Shown: piece by piece, positions 27,701-36,624 of the stretch
How positions within the stretch are numbered: position 1 is the first letter of the stretch
How the letters are laid out: every line of letters starts with the position of its first letter
Assembly: GCA_015277795.1 (NCBI GenBank)
Contig: CP063848.1
Span: 4,836,001-4,900,000, forward strand
From: Massilia sp. UMI-21
GTDB taxonomy: Bacteria > Pseudomonadota > Gammaproteobacteria > Burkholderiales > Burkholderiaceae_D
Direction of reading: 5' to 3'
DNA length: 64,000 nucleotides
Program-made: the position numbers and the translations under genes
The notes under the pieces: generated by a model
The model's input: the letters and a program-made list of their open reading frames with translations, nothing else
The model's database searches: none
Told to the model about the DNA's origin: nothing

Positions 27701-30700
27701 GCCGGTGGGGTTCGACCGCAGCGGAACGGACGCGCACGAGACGATGGAAGGCGGGCGCCTCGACGATATCCTGCGCGGTGGCGACGGCCATGACCGGCTG
27801 CTCGGCGGCTTCGGTGCGGACAGCCTGTATGGCGACGCCGGTTTCGATTACCTGGAGGGCGGAGAAGGCGACGACCTGCTGGTCGGCGGCGCCGGCAACG
27901 ACAACCTGGTCGACAACGCGGGAAGCAACCGTCTCGACGGCGGCGACGGCGACGATGTTCTTGCGCTGACCGGATCGGGCAGCAGCGAACTGTTCGGCGG
28001 CGCAGGCAAGGACCTGCTGCGCAGCCATGCCGCCAGCGCCGTACTCGACGGCGGCACAGGCGACGACACCTTCGAGGTCGGCAACTCCCAGTTCGACCTG
28101 GCCGACGCCTCGGTGACCATCCATGGGGGCGAGGGCCACGACCTGATTACCGTTGCCCTTGGCGGAACACAGCAAATGACGGTCGTGGCGGACGGCGGCG
28201 CCGGCCAGGATACCTACCAGCCCATCGGCATACCGCAGAACGCCAGCCTGACGATCCGCGACTTCCAGACCGGCGAAGGCGGCGACCTGCTCGACCTGAG
28301 CCGTGTGGTCGATCTGGCGGGCGGTCCCAATCCCTTCAGTAGCGGCAGCGGCGTGCGGATCGAACAGCGCGGAGCCGATGCCGTGTTGCAGGCGCGGGTA
28401 ACGGAGGGCGGCAATCCGGTATACCGCGACGTGATCGTGTTCGCCGGACTCGACAAAGCGGCGATCGGCGCAGCGAACGTCGTCTGGGGCTTCAATCCGG
28501 ACGGCTCCAGCGTCGGTCGCAGCATCGTCGGCACCGACGGGGCCGACACGCTGACCGGCGGCTGGCTGGACGACAGCATGGCGGGCGGCGCGGGCAATGA
28601 CAGGCTGGAAGGCCTGGCCGGCAACGACCATCTGATGGGCGGCGACGGCGACGACTTGCTGCTGGGAGACTTCTACGTGCTCACGCCGCCGGGACAATAC
28701 GACCCGGTACCAACCGGCGACGACATCCTCGAGGGCGGCGCCGGCAACGATGAACTGGTCAGCATACGCGGCAACGATGTACTGCGCGGCGGCGACGGCA
28801 ACGACACCCTGCTGCTCGACACCGACCATGACGGCGCCGGCATGCAGCGCCAGCGCGTGGCAATGCACGGCGACGCCGGCGACGATCTGCTGCGCGTCCG
28901 GCCTGCCGCGCAAGCGCTCTACGACATCACCCTGGAGGGCGGAGCGGGCAAGGATACTTTCTCGATCGACTGGCCGCTCACGCAGGGATCGATCGTCATC
29001 ACCGACTTCCAGGCGGGCGCCGGCGGCGATGTGCTCGACGTCTTCGACATGCTCGGTGTGACGCTGGGCGACAACTCGCCGTTCGCAACGGGCCAGTACC
29101 GCTTCGTCCAGCGCGGCGCCGATGCGGTGCTCCAGATCGACGCCGCCGGCAAGGGCGAGCACCGCGATTTCCTCACCCTGCAAAACGTCGACAAGAACCA
29201 GCTCGCCGCCGCCAATATGCTGCATGGCCTGCGGCCGGACGGATCGACGGCCGGCATCGAGTGGACCGGTACGGAAGGAAGCGACTACAAGGTCGGCGAC
29301 TGGCTCGACGATACGCTACGGGGCGGCGGCGGCGACGACAGCCTGGACGGATCGCGGGGCGACGACCTGCTCGACGGCGGCGACGGCAACGACGTCCTCT
29401 CCGATCGCTACGGCCGCGACACCCTGCTGGGTGGTGCCGGCAACGATTCCCTGAACGGCTACGGCGACGACATCCTGCGTGGCGGCGACGGCGACGACAC
29501 CCTCGTCAATATGAGCCGTGGCGGCATGCTGGACGGCGGCGATGGGGCCGACCGTCTCTGGCTTCGCGGCGACCACACGGCCCCCGAGACCGCCGGCCTG
29601 CACGCCACCATGCTGGGCGGCGCGGGCAACGATGTGTTCACTGTCCACTCCTCCGTGGATGACAGCATCGCACAGGCCACCGGCGGGGCCGGCCGCGACG
29701 TGTTCGAGGCCGGCGGGCATTACACGGTCACCGATTTCCAGGCGGGTCCGGGGGGCGACCGGATCGCGGTCATGCCGATGCTCAATTGGCTCATCCAACG
29801 GGACCCATTTGCCTCGAACGTCTTACGCCTGGTGCAAGACGGCGCCGATACGCGCCTGCAGTACGACCGCGATGGAGAGGGCGCTACCTACGGATTCAAG
29901 ACGATCATGACCTTGAGCGGCGTGAATGCCGCTGCGGTCACTTCCGCCAACATCCTGGAAGGCTACAGCCCCTGGCCCGCGCCGCCTGTGGTCATACCGC
30001 CGCCGCCACCACCGCCACCGCCCCCTCCTCCGCCACCGCCGCCGCCACCACCGGTCGCCACCGACCCGCCGGTCACGCGCACCGGCGACAGCGGCAACGA
30101 AGTCCTGAGCGGCGGCAGCGGCAACGACCGCCTCGACGGCGGCGAAGGCGACGACATGCTGATCGGCGGCGCCGGCAACGACACCCTGGTCGGCGGCGCC
30201 GGCCTGGACAGCGCACGCTACACCGGCGGCAAGGCCGACTACACGGTCACGCGCACGGCAGGCGTGTTCCAGGTCGCCGACAAGCGTAGTGCAGGCGGCG
30301 ACGGCAGCGACACCCTGGCCGGCGTCGAACGCCTCGTCTTCAATGACGGCGCCATGGCGCTCGACATCGACGGCGTGGCCGGCCAGGCCTTCCGCATCTA
30401 CCGCGCCGCCTTCGACCGCGATCCGGACCTGGGCGGGATGGGGTTCTGGTTGTCGGTGATGGACCGGGGCGCCACCACCTATGACGTGGCGGCCGGCTTT
30501 GCCGCGTCAAAAGAGTTCGCCGACTTGTACGGCGCGGCGCCGACCAACGCGGAACTGGTCATGCGCATGTACAAGAACATCCTGCACCGCGAGCCGGATG
30601 CGGGGGGCTACGCCTACTGGCTGGATATCCTGGACAGTAAAAGGGCCGACCTGCCGGGCGTGCTGGCCCTGATCAGCGATAGCGGGGAAAACCGCGATGC

Positions 30701-30752
30701 GGTGGCCGAACTGATCGCCAACGGCATCGCGTATGTGCCGTATGGCGGCTGA
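24717..30752 (+). CDS. Giant modular RTX-type calcium-binding protein with DUF4214 end
   Basis: A 2011-residue acidic protein, probably exported by a type I system and folded by calcium outside the cell. Residues ~25-130 look like a SbsA/SwmB Ig-like domain (LVFTFDRPVKLGSGTLSLHV). Then six tandem modules start near residues 140, 421, 690, 994, 1263 and 1509. Each has RTX nonapeptides (GGAGNDxLx), a larger beta part and the ending ITDFxxGxGGDxLD ... NPF ... RDVVIL. Nineteen consecutive prolines (1761-1779) lead to one more RTX block and a DUF4214 domain (~1885-2005, YRAAFDRDPDLGGMGFWL). There is no N-terminal signal peptide, as expected for type I export, and no secretion genes nearby. The start is uncertain because no ribosome site precedes ATG 24717. 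Confidence 0.88.
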   Translation: MLESPGHLPSSVLWHVATGGSASATADTTAQGLVSGPASGHDVRANLVFTFDRPVKLGSGTLSLHVNGIGEIYLADVGTNPRLTVEGNTLSFDPPEDLKAKTFHIIQFSENAILDLAGNPIAVAALFETGISPTPVDATGTDQDDRIHGSDLADTISGGAGSDYLYGYGGDDLLNGGDEPGTDFYGDFLLGGAGNDTLNGNGGNDQLFGEDGDDLLDGGTGNDRLNGGAGANILLGGEGNDFLTAAKGTTGRLDGGDGDDTLQGYSGVDFAGGAGKDILRMTITGTAGSVLDAGIGDDRVELAWDSPSGARLALQGGAGSDTYAILAVDIAADGDAGARVTDFTPGDGGDRIDLLPLLTIDHDGNPFRDGTVRLAAEGGDTLFQLRSAHAPGGYFTLLTLVGVAPASLTRANFVGGIDPAGSSIGSTLEGTASGDTLTGAMANDTLRGFAGDDRLVGGGGDDSLDGGDGNDSLYGRSGNDLLIGGAGNDVLDETSDLSGSNRLEGGIGNDRLSVASSGVNLLDGGAGDDILAGGKGADSLLGGDGKDTLTVDGGGNEGARAVSLDGGAGADLLRIGAMSPLATVTALGGAGADVFAILSPQSHVRIDDFSTAEGDRLELRGIIPSNLDDNPFGPLAYLKAEQVGGDTLIYADADGAAGSAHRFELAVILRGVSLPDLTRASFSGGYDKLGSDVGYTIVGTDQNDLLQGEDLDDTIHGGAGNDEIHGGKGNDDIDGGEDFSYNGNNLHGDSGDDILRGGIGNDRLDGGSGDDRLLGGAGDDWLVDASGNDIFEGGDGHDSIRTTNYYGIPDDTPGAPAYTIFIDGGAGNDDIEASLDADTILGGTGNDKILIFRSAKDLTGQAPARIDAGAGDDLIHIGAWSTTVSRIDATGGEGRDTYRFNANDAMPVLAITDFALGPGGDLLDIFSLLDYVNGSGNPFGVLNKLRIEQRGSDTVIQRESAGPDVAWRDVVILRNTQAAALSGDDFVDGARPDGSPVGFDRSGTDAHETMEGGRLDDILRGGDGHDRLLGGFGADSLYGDAGFDYLEGGEGDDLLVGGAGNDNLVDNAGSNRLDGGDGDDVLALTGSGSSELFGGAGKDLLRSHAASAVLDGGTGDDTFEVGNSQFDLADASVTIHGGEGHDLITVALGGTQQMTVVADGGAGQDTYQPIGIPQNASLTIRDFQTGEGGDLLDLSRVVDLAGGPNPFSSGSGVRIEQRGADAVLQARVTEGGNPVYRDVIVFAGLDKAAIGAANVVWGFNPDGSSVGRSIVGTDGADTLTGGWLDDSMAGGAGNDRLEGLAGNDHLMGGDGDDLLLGDFYVLTPPGQYDPVPTGDDILEGGAGNDELVSIRGNDVLRGGDGNDTLLLDTDHDGAGMQRQRVAMHGDAGDDLLRVRPAAQALYDITLEGGAGKDTFSIDWPLTQGSIVITDFQAGAGGDVLDVFDMLGVTLGDNSPFATGQYRFVQRGADAVLQIDAAGKGEHRDFLTLQNVDKNQLAAANMLHGLRPDGSTAGIEWTGTEGSDYKVGDWLDDTLRGGGGDDSLDGSRGDDLLDGGDGNDVLSDRYGRDTLLGGAGNDSLNGYGDDILRGGDGDDTLVNMSRGGMLDGGDGADRLWLRGDHTAPETAGLHATMLGGAGNDVFTVHSSVDDSIAQATGGAGRDVFEAGGHYTVTDFQAGPGGDRIAVMPMLNWLIQRDPFASNVLRLVQDGADTRLQYDRDGEGATYGFKTIMTLSGVNAAAVTSANILEGYSPWPAPPVVIPPPPPPPPPPPPPPPPPPPVATDPPVTRTGDSGNEVLSGGSGNDRLDGGEGDDMLIGGAGNDTLVGGAGLDSARYTGGKADYTVTRTAGVFQVADKRSAGGDGSDTLAGVERLVFNDGAMALDIDGVAGQAFRIYRAAFDRDPDLGGMGFWLSVMDRGATTYDVAAGFAASKEFADLYGAAPTNAELVMRMYKNILHREPDAGGYAYWLDILDSKRADLPGVLALISDSGENRDAVAELIANGIAYVPYGG
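29997..30053 (+). repeat. Polyproline tract (19 codons) in the RTX gene
   Basis: Nineteen consecutive proline codons (CCG, CCA, CCC and CCT mixed). The mix of codons argues for selection on the protein and not for simple slippage. It makes a stiff linker between the six modules and the C-terminal RTX-DUF4214 part. Translation would probably need elongation factor P. Confidence 0.9.
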
Positions 30753-30760
30753 GACCAGCT

Positions 30761-30780
30761 GAAGCCGGCTGAAGCCGGCT
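30761..30780. repeat. 10-bp direct repeat after the RTX gene
   Basis: GAAGCCGGCT occurs twice in tandem right after the RTX stop. AGCCGGCT is self-complementary, so the two copies can pair as a short hairpin. No U tract follows, so it is not a convincing terminator. Confidence 0.5.
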
Positions 30781-30791
30781 GAAAAACGCCC

Positions 30792-31031
30792 TTAGAGTTC
30801 GACGTCCAGGTGCTTGTTGACCCAGGCGCCGGCATCGTCGAGCGAGTCGAAATGCAGGGTGGCGATGGTGGTCTTGTCGGGCGCCAGGAAGGTGGCGTAG
30901 GCCTTGCGCGCCTCGTTGCCCGAGCTGAGCAGGTCGGAAGGCTGCGACAGCTCGACGGTGGCCACGAGGTCGAGGTTGAGCAGGACGCTCTTCTGGCTGT
31001 TTTCCTTGTCGATACGAACGAACTTGCTCAT
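30792..31031 (-). CDS. Small protein downstream of pmbA, unknown function
   Basis: A 79-residue soluble protein (MSKFVRIDKENSQKSVLLNL...) with a good GGAGG ribosome site 5 nt before ATG 31031. It lies 20 nt after pmbA in the same direction and may share its transcript. The pattern of beta strands ending in DDAGAWVNKHLD suggests a small alpha/beta domain. I do not recognise it. Confidence 0.65.
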   Translation of the reverse strand: MSKFVRIDKENSQKSVLLNLDLVATVELSQPSDLLSSGNEARKAYATFLAPDKTTIATLHFDSLDDAGAWVNKHLDVEL

Positions 31032-31051
31032 GCTTGCCTCCGCTTGAATGC

Positions 31052-32416
31052 TTAAGAGCCGGCCACGACCATCTTCTCGATCAGGATCGAGCCGGTCGAT
31101 TTATTGCCCCGAGTAAGCACATCGTTGCCGATTGCCACGATCTGCGTGAACATTTCGCGCATATTGCCGGCAATGGTGATTTCTTCCACCGGGTACTGGA
31201 TGACGCCGTTCTCGACCCAGTAGCCGGACGCGCCGCGCGAATAATCGCCGGTGACGTAGTTCACGCCCTGCCCCATCAGTTCGGTGACCAGCAGGCCGGT
31301 GCCCATCTTGCGCAGCATGCCTTCGAAGTCGTCGGCGCGCTTGGTAGCCGTCGAGACGATGTCGAGGTTGTGCGAGCCGCCGGCGTTGCCGGTGGTCTGC
31401 ATGCCCAGCTTGCGCGCCGAGTACGACGACAGGAAATAACCCTGCAGCACGCCCTTATCGATCACCTTGCGGCGGGCGGTGCGCACGCCTTCCTCGTCGA
31501 AGGGCGCCGAGCCGACCGCGCCGATCAGGTGCGGGTCTTCGACGATGTTGATGTGCTCCGGGAAGACCTGCTTGCCCAGCGTATCGAGCAGGAAGCTCGA
31601 CTTGCGGTACAGCGCGCCGCCCGAGACGGCTTGCACGAAGGCGCCGAGCAGGCCGGCGGCCAGCGGCGCCTCGAACAGCACCGGGCAGCTGCGGGTGTCG
31701 AGCTTGCGCGCGTTCAGGCGCGCCAGTGCGCGCTCGGCGGCGTAGCGGCCCACGGCTTCCGGCTTGGCCAGCTGCTTGGGGTCGCGTGCCGAGGTGTACC
31801 AGTCGTCGCGCTGCATCTTGTTGCCGCGGCCGGCAATCGGCGCCACCGAGATGGTGTGGCGCGAGAACGGGTAGCCGCCGATGAAGCCGCGCGAGTTGGC
31901 GCCGACGAAGTGCGACTGCTGCACGTAGACGCTGGCGCCTTCGCTGTTGCTGATGCGCGGGTCGACCTCGAAGGCCGCGTTCTCGCAGCGCTGGGCCAGT
32001 TCGACCGCTTCCTCGGTGGAGATCTGCCAGGGATAGCACAGGCGCAGGTCGCGCGGCTGCATTTCCAGCAGCTCGGCGTCGGGCAGGCCGGCGCAGTCGT
32101 CTTCGGCGGTGAAGCGGGCGATGTTCCAGGCCGCTTCCACGGTGTCCTTCAGGGACTTGCTCGAGAAGTCGGAGGTATTCGCGTTGCCGCGGCGCTGCCC
32201 GTAATACACGGTGACGCCGATGCCCTTGTCCTTGTTCTGTTCGATGGTCTCGATCTTGCCTTTACGTACGGACACCGACAGACCGCTGCCTTCGCTGATC
32301 TCGACCGAGGCATCGGTGGCGCCCTGCTCTTTGGCGAAGGCCAACACGTCGCGGGCGAGCTGTTTCAGCTGGTCCTGGGTATGGGTAAACGTAGAGGTGA
32401 TCGCGGAGTCGTTCAT
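31052..32416 (-). CDS. pmbA: Metalloprotease PmbA/TldE
   Basis: PmbA (TldE) forms with TldD a heteromeric metalloprotease that opens and trims peptides such as microcins and the CcdA antitoxin. The 454 residues match the family (SGLSVSVRKGKIETIEQN, GYWVENGVIQYPVEEITIAGN). In the known pair the zinc site is on TldD, which is not in the window. MNDSAIT (32416) is chosen because the longer frame has no ribosome site and crosses the promoter region. It is divergent from darP, as in many proteobacteria. Confidence 0.95.
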   Translation of the reverse strand: MNDSAITSTFTHTQDQLKQLARDVLAFAKEQGATDASVEISEGSGLSVSVRKGKIETIEQNKDKGIGVTVYYGQRRGNANTSDFSSKSLKDTVEAAWNIARFTAEDDCAGLPDAELLEMQPRDLRLCYPWQISTEEAVELAQRCENAAFEVDPRISNSEGASVYVQQSHFVGANSRGFIGGYPFSRHTISVAPIAGRGNKMQRDDWYTSARDPKQLAKPEAVGRYAAERALARLNARKLDTRSCPVLFEAPLAAGLLGAFVQAVSGGALYRKSSFLLDTLGKQVFPEHINIVEDPHLIGAVGSAPFDEEGVRTARRKVIDKGVLQGYFLSSYSARKLGMQTTGNAGGSHNLDIVSTATKRADDFEGMLRKMGTGLLVTELMGQGVNYVTGDYSRGASGYWVENGVIQYPVEEITIAGNMREMFTQIVAIGNDVLTRGNKSTGSILIEKMVVAGS

Positions 32417-32523
32417 ATCGTGTTTTTCGTAGCTCGCCCTAAAACAGTTATCATAGCAGCCGTTTACAGTTTTCACTGATCGGCCCAGCGCCAATCGGAA
32501 CAATCACGAGTTTCCCTCAAATT

Positions 32524-33100
32524 ATGCCTAATCCAAACCGCGGCTCCGTCGGCTTCCAGTCCAACGAATTCGACCAGGAGTACGAACGCCCGTCCAAGTC
32601 CGAAGCCAAGCGCCAGTCGAACGAGCTGCAAAAGCTCGGCGAACAGCTGGTCGATGCGCCGCGCGACCGCGTCAAGCGCGTCGAGATGCCCGAGGACGTC
32701 AAGGAAGCCATCCTGACGTGCCAGACCATCACCAACCACGAAGGCCGCCGCCGCGCCCTGCAGTTCGTGGGCAAGAAGATGCGCACGCTCGACGAAGAAG
32801 AAGTCGCCGTCATCCAGCGCACCATCGACAGCTGGAAAGGCGCCTCGAAGGCCGAAACCGCCGCGCTGCACGCCCTCGAGCGCCGCCGCGAGAAGCTGCT
32901 GGCCGACGACAAGGCCCTGACCCAGCTCCTGGAAGAAAACCCGAGCCTGGACGCGCAGCACCTGCGCACCCTGATCCGCAACGCGCGCAAGGAACAGGCC
33001 GAGAACAAGCCGCCCAAGGCCTACCGCGAGATCTTCCAGATCCTGAAAGACCTGGGCAAGAAGCCGAAGCAGGCGGATGCCGACGACGAGGAAGCGCTCG

Positions 33101-33123
<23 letters not shown>
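32524..33123 (+). CDS. darP: DarP (YjgA), 50S subunit maturation factor
   Basis: DarP/YjgA binds late 50S precursors and helps maturation around the peptidyl-transferase centre. The 199 residues fit the family: basic-acidic helical protein with SEAKRQSNELQKLGEQLVD and ALQFVGKKMR, and DUF615 over most of the length. The C-terminal tail is very acidic (DADDEEALDDESDDE), longer than in the E. coli protein. Its end overlaps mog by 23 nt. The neighbour pmbA is the same as in E. coli. Confidence 0.93.
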
Positions 33124-33727
<604 letters not shown>

Positions 33728-33757
33728 ACGCATACCGAGCGCATACAAAGGAAATAC

Positions 33758-34423
33758 ATGGAGCTGCTGCAAAACATCGAGATCGAAACCGCGCCGAACC
33801 CGCAAGTGGCGGTCATCTGGCTGCACGGCCTGGGCGCCGACGGCAACGACTTCGTGCCGCTGGTGAATGAGCTGGACCTGGCCGGCCTGCCCGGCATCCG
33901 CTTCGTGTTCCCGCATGCCAAGACGATGCCGGTGACGATCAACGGCGGCTACGTGATGCGCGCCTGGTACGACATCACCGGCGCCGAGCTGACCCGGCGC
34001 GAGGACGAAGGCGGCCTGCGCGCCTCGCAGCGCGACGTCGAAGCCCTGATCGCGCGCGAGAAGGCACGCGGCATCCCGGCCTCGCGCATCATCCTGGCCG
34101 GTTTCTCGCAGGGCTGCGCGATGACGCTGCAGACCGGCATGCGCCACCCCGAGCAGCTGGCCGGCATGCTGTGCCTGTCGGGCTACCTGCCGCTGGCCAA
34201 TGTGGTCGTCGACGAACGCACCCCGGAAAGCCTGGCCACGCCGATCTTCATGGCCCACGGCACCCACGACAACGTGGTGCCGTTCGCGCGCGCACGCGAG
34301 TCGAAAGACCTGCTGGCCTCGCTCGGCTACGGGGTCGAGTGGCACGAGTACACCATGCAGCATTCGCTGTGCCAGGAAGAGGTGCAGGATATCTCGACGT
34401 GGCTTCGCAAGGTGCTGGCGTAG
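33758..34423 (+). CDS. Carboxylesterase / acyl-protein-thioesterase-like hydrolase
   Basis: A 221-residue alpha/beta hydrolase of the phospholipase/carboxylesterase family. The nucleophile is in LAGFSQGCAMT, the acid in MAHGTHDNVVPF and the His in HEYTMQHSLCQEE, so the triad is complete. The oxyanion region is VIWLHGLGADGND. It is cytoplasmic. Substrates are usually short-chain esters. An AAAGGA site precedes the ATG, 30 nt after mog. A palindromic element separates it from the convergent aminotransferase gene. Confidence 0.9.
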   Translation: MELLQNIEIETAPNPQVAVIWLHGLGADGNDFVPLVNELDLAGLPGIRFVFPHAKTMPVTINGGYVMRAWYDITGAELTRREDEGGLRASQRDVEALIAREKARGIPASRIILAGFSQGCAMTLQTGMRHPEQLAGMLCLSGYLPLANVVVDERTPESLATPIFMAHGTHDNVVPFARARESKDLLASLGYGVEWHEYTMQHSLCQEEVQDISTWLRKVLA

Positions 34424-34439
34424 GACAGCACCCGACACC

Positions 34440-34609
34440 GTAGGGTGGGCGGCTCCACCCGACAATGTGACTGGCAATACCATCAATGCCGCCCACGCGT
34501 TCAGCCAGCAGGAGAATAGCCGTTTCGGCTGTTTGAAGGTGATGTGAACGCGTGGGCGGCGTTTGTCTTCCCGGTGAATCGTTTTGCAGGGTGGAGCCGC
34601 CCACCCTAC
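34440..34609. repeat. 170-bp MITE/REPIN-like element with nested perfect inverted repeats
   Basis: Outer arms of 21 bp are perfect: GTAGGGTGGGCGGCTCCACC plus C at 34440-34460 and the exact complement at 34589-34609. Inner arms of 16 bp are also perfect: GCCGCCCACGCGTTCA at 34488-34503 and its complement at 34545-34560. Between them lies GCCAGCAGGAGAATAGCC, like the flank of the copy at 8467. It fills the whole space between two convergent genes and supplies the TAG stop of the aminotransferase. No transposase is encoded. Confidence 0.82.
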
Positions 34610-35931
34610 AACTTCAGCGCCGCCTCCACCGCATCGGCCAGGCGCGACACGATCTCCGACAGGTCCGCCGCCGTCGCAATGAAGGGCGGCGCCAGCAGCA
34701 CGTGGTCGCCGTGCTGGCCGTCGATCGTCCCGCCCATCGGGTAGACCATCAGCCCGTTCTCCATCGCCTTGGCCTTGATCGCCGCGTGCAGCTTGCGCTC
34801 GGGCGCGAACGGCGCCTTGGTGGCGCGGTCCTGCACCAATTCCAGCGCCAAAAACATGCCGCGTCCGCGGATGTCGCCCACGTGCTCGTGGTTGCCGAAC
34901 ACGTCGCCCAGCATGCGCCGCAAGGTCGCGCCGCGGCTGCGCACGCGCCCCAGCAGGTCGTCGCGTTCGATCACCTTCTGCACTTCCAGCGCCGCCGCCG
35001 CCGCCACCGGATGCCCGATGTAGGTGTGCCCGTGCTGGAACACGCCGCTGCCGCTGCGCAGGCAGTCGACGATGGTCTGGTGCGCCAGCACCGCGCCGAT
35101 CGGCTGGTAGCCCGCGCCCAGGCCCTTGGCGATGGCGATGATGTCGGGCGCCACGCCGTCCTGCTCGATCGCATACATGGTGCCGGTGCGGCCCATGCCG
35201 CACATCACCTCGTCGGCGATGAACAGGATGCGGTAGCGGTCGCAGATGTCGCGCACGCCCCGGAAGTAGCCCGGCGTCGGTGGGATCGCGCCGCCGGTAG
35301 CACCGACCACCGGTTCGGCGACGAAAGCGATGATGTTCTCCGGCCCGGCCTCGAGGATCCGGGTTTCCAGCTCGTCGAGCAGGCCGGCGGTATAGTCGTC
35401 CACGCTCTGGTGGGCGGCGCGGCCGCGGTATTCGTAGCAGGCGTTCACGCGCACCGTGTCCATCAATAGCGGCGCGAAGGCCTTGCGGCGCCACTCGTTG
35501 CCGCCCACCGCCAGCGCGCCGAGCGTGTTGCCGTGGTAGCTCTGGCGCCGTGCCATGAACAGGCGGCGCTGCGGCTCGCCCGCCTCGACCCAGTACTGGC
35601 GCGCCAGCTTGAGCGCCGTCTCCATCGCTTCCGAGCCGCCCGAGACCAGGTAGACGGCGCCGATGTCCTGCGGCGCGCCGGCAATCAGGCGGTCGGCCAG
35701 TTCCTCGGCCACGTCGGTGGTGAAGAAGGCGGTGTGGGCGTAGGCGCAGCGGTCGATCTGGCGGTGCATGGCGGCGATCACGTCAGGGTGCCCGTGGCCG
35801 AGCGAGGACACGGCCGCCCCGCCGCTGGCGTCGATATAGATCCGGCCGGCCTTGTCGCGCATGCGGATGCCGCTTGCCGACACCGCGGTCGGCGGCACCT
35901 GGCGCAGGTTGCGGTGGAGGATATGGCTCAT
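34606..35931 (-). CDS. Class III PLP-dependent aminotransferase
   Basis: A 441-residue fold-type I aminotransferase of the omega/GABA-transaminase group. The PLP pocket shows VSGGSEAMETALKLARQYW, the Asp in LFIADEVMCGMGRTG and the Schiff-base Lys in IAIAKGLGAGYQP. The substrate is probably an omega-amino acid or diamine, but cannot be fixed. ATG 35931 has AAGGAG 6 nt upstream; the frame extension to 35964 has none. The stop codon at 34606-34608 is the TAG inside the terminal repeat of the 34440-34609 element, so the original 3' end may have been replaced. Confidence 0.9.
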   Translation of the reverse strand: MSHILHRNLRQVPPTAVSASGIRMRDKAGRIYIDASGGAAVSSLGHGHPDVIAAMHRQIDRCAYAHTAFFTTDVAEELADRLIAGAPQDIGAVYLVSGGSEAMETALKLARQYWVEAGEPQRRLFMARRQSYHGNTLGALAVGGNEWRRKAFAPLLMDTVRVNACYEYRGRAAHQSVDDYTAGLLDELETRILEAGPENIIAFVAEPVVGATGGAIPPTPGYFRGVRDICDRYRILFIADEVMCGMGRTGTMYAIEQDGVAPDIIAIAKGLGAGYQPIGAVLAHQTIVDCLRSGSGVFQHGHTYIGHPVAAAAALEVQKVIERDDLLGRVRSRGATLRRMLGDVFGNHEHVGDIRGRGMFLALELVQDRATKAPFAPERKLHAAIKAKAMENGLMVYPMGGTIDGQHGDHVLLAPPFIATAADLSEIVSRLADAVEAALKL

Positions 35932-35982
35932 TGCGGCTCCTTGGTCAGAACAAGGGTTTGACAATAAGCGTGCGGCGCGCCG

Positions 35983-36004
35983 GTTCTTTTGATTTTTAAA
36001 GAAC
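35983..36004. promoter_or_regulatory. Inverted repeat in divergent promoter region, candidate operator
   Basis: GTTCTTT and AAAGAAC are separated by 8 nt in an AT-rich island between the aminotransferase and CMD-family genes. A TTGACA lies just upstream at 35958-35963 without a matching -10. No regulator gene is adjacent, so the binding protein is unknown. Confidence 0.35.
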
Positions 36005-36060
36005 GCTGTGCAATTATTTTCTAATTACAACACGCCTTTCTGAGCAACTCACGCCCGCTG

Positions 36061-36615
36061 ATGACCGACCGACTCGGACCGATCGCGCCCGAAGCCATGA
36101 CCGCCGCCCAGCGCGCCGCGGCGCAGGCCATCATCGATGGCCCGCGCGGCGCCGTGTACGGCCCCTTCGTGCCGCTGCTGCGCAGCCCGGAGCTGATGGA
36201 GTACGCCCAGCGCATGGGCGAGTACCTGCGCTACCGCAGCGCGATCGGGGTGCGGCTGTCGGAACTGGCGATCCTGGTCACGGCGCGTCAATGGAACCAG
36301 CAGGTGGAATGGGCGATCCATGCGCCGATCGCGGCGCAGGTGGGCATCCCCGCTTCGGTGATCCACGCGATCGCCGAATGGCGCAGGCCCGACGACATGC
36401 TGGTGGACGAAGCCGTGGTGCACGATTTCTGCGTCGAGCTGCACCAGGCGAAATCGGTGTCGGACCGGGTGTATGCGGATGCGCTGGCGCTGTTCGGCGA
36501 GCAGGGGGTGGTCGACCTGATGGGCGTGAACGGGTACTACACCTTCCTGGCCATGGTGATGAACACGGCCAGGACGGCGGTGCCGGCGTCCAGCGCGCAG
36601 CCGATGCCGGTCTGA
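36061..36615 (+). CDS. Carboxymuconolactone-decarboxylase-family protein
   Basis: A 184-residue helical protein of the AhpD/CMD superfamily. The core motif SELAILVTARQWNQQVEWAI and the following HAPIAAQVGI carry the Glu-Trp-x-x-His pattern of the decarboxylase branch. The CxxC redox pair of AhpD is absent, which points away from a peroxidase role. The next gene downstream, convergent, is a fumarylacetoacetate-hydrolase-like enzyme; together they could serve a catabolic route, but this is only context. The ribosome site is weak. Confidence 0.82.
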   Translation: MTDRLGPIAPEAMTAAQRAAAQAIIDGPRGAVYGPFVPLLRSPELMEYAQRMGEYLRYRSAIGVRLSELAILVTARQWNQQVEWAIHAPIAAQVGIPASVIHAIAEWRRPDDMLVDEAVVHDFCVELHQAKSVSDRVYADALALFGEQGVVDLMGVNGYYTFLAMVMNTARTAVPASSAQPMPV

Positions 36616-36624
36616 CAGGCCGGA

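Noticed and set aside
25500..29225. 1241-codon open frame antisense to the RTX gene
   Set aside because: It mirrors the repeated GGCGGC-type codons of the RTX repeats, has no domain pattern, and no start signal; the sense frame explains the DNA fully.
25180..30200. Regular DNA repeats that could suggest a CRISPR or satellite array
   Set aside because: The periodicity (about 27 bp) is that of RTX nonapeptide codons, the units are diverged and lie in one open frame.
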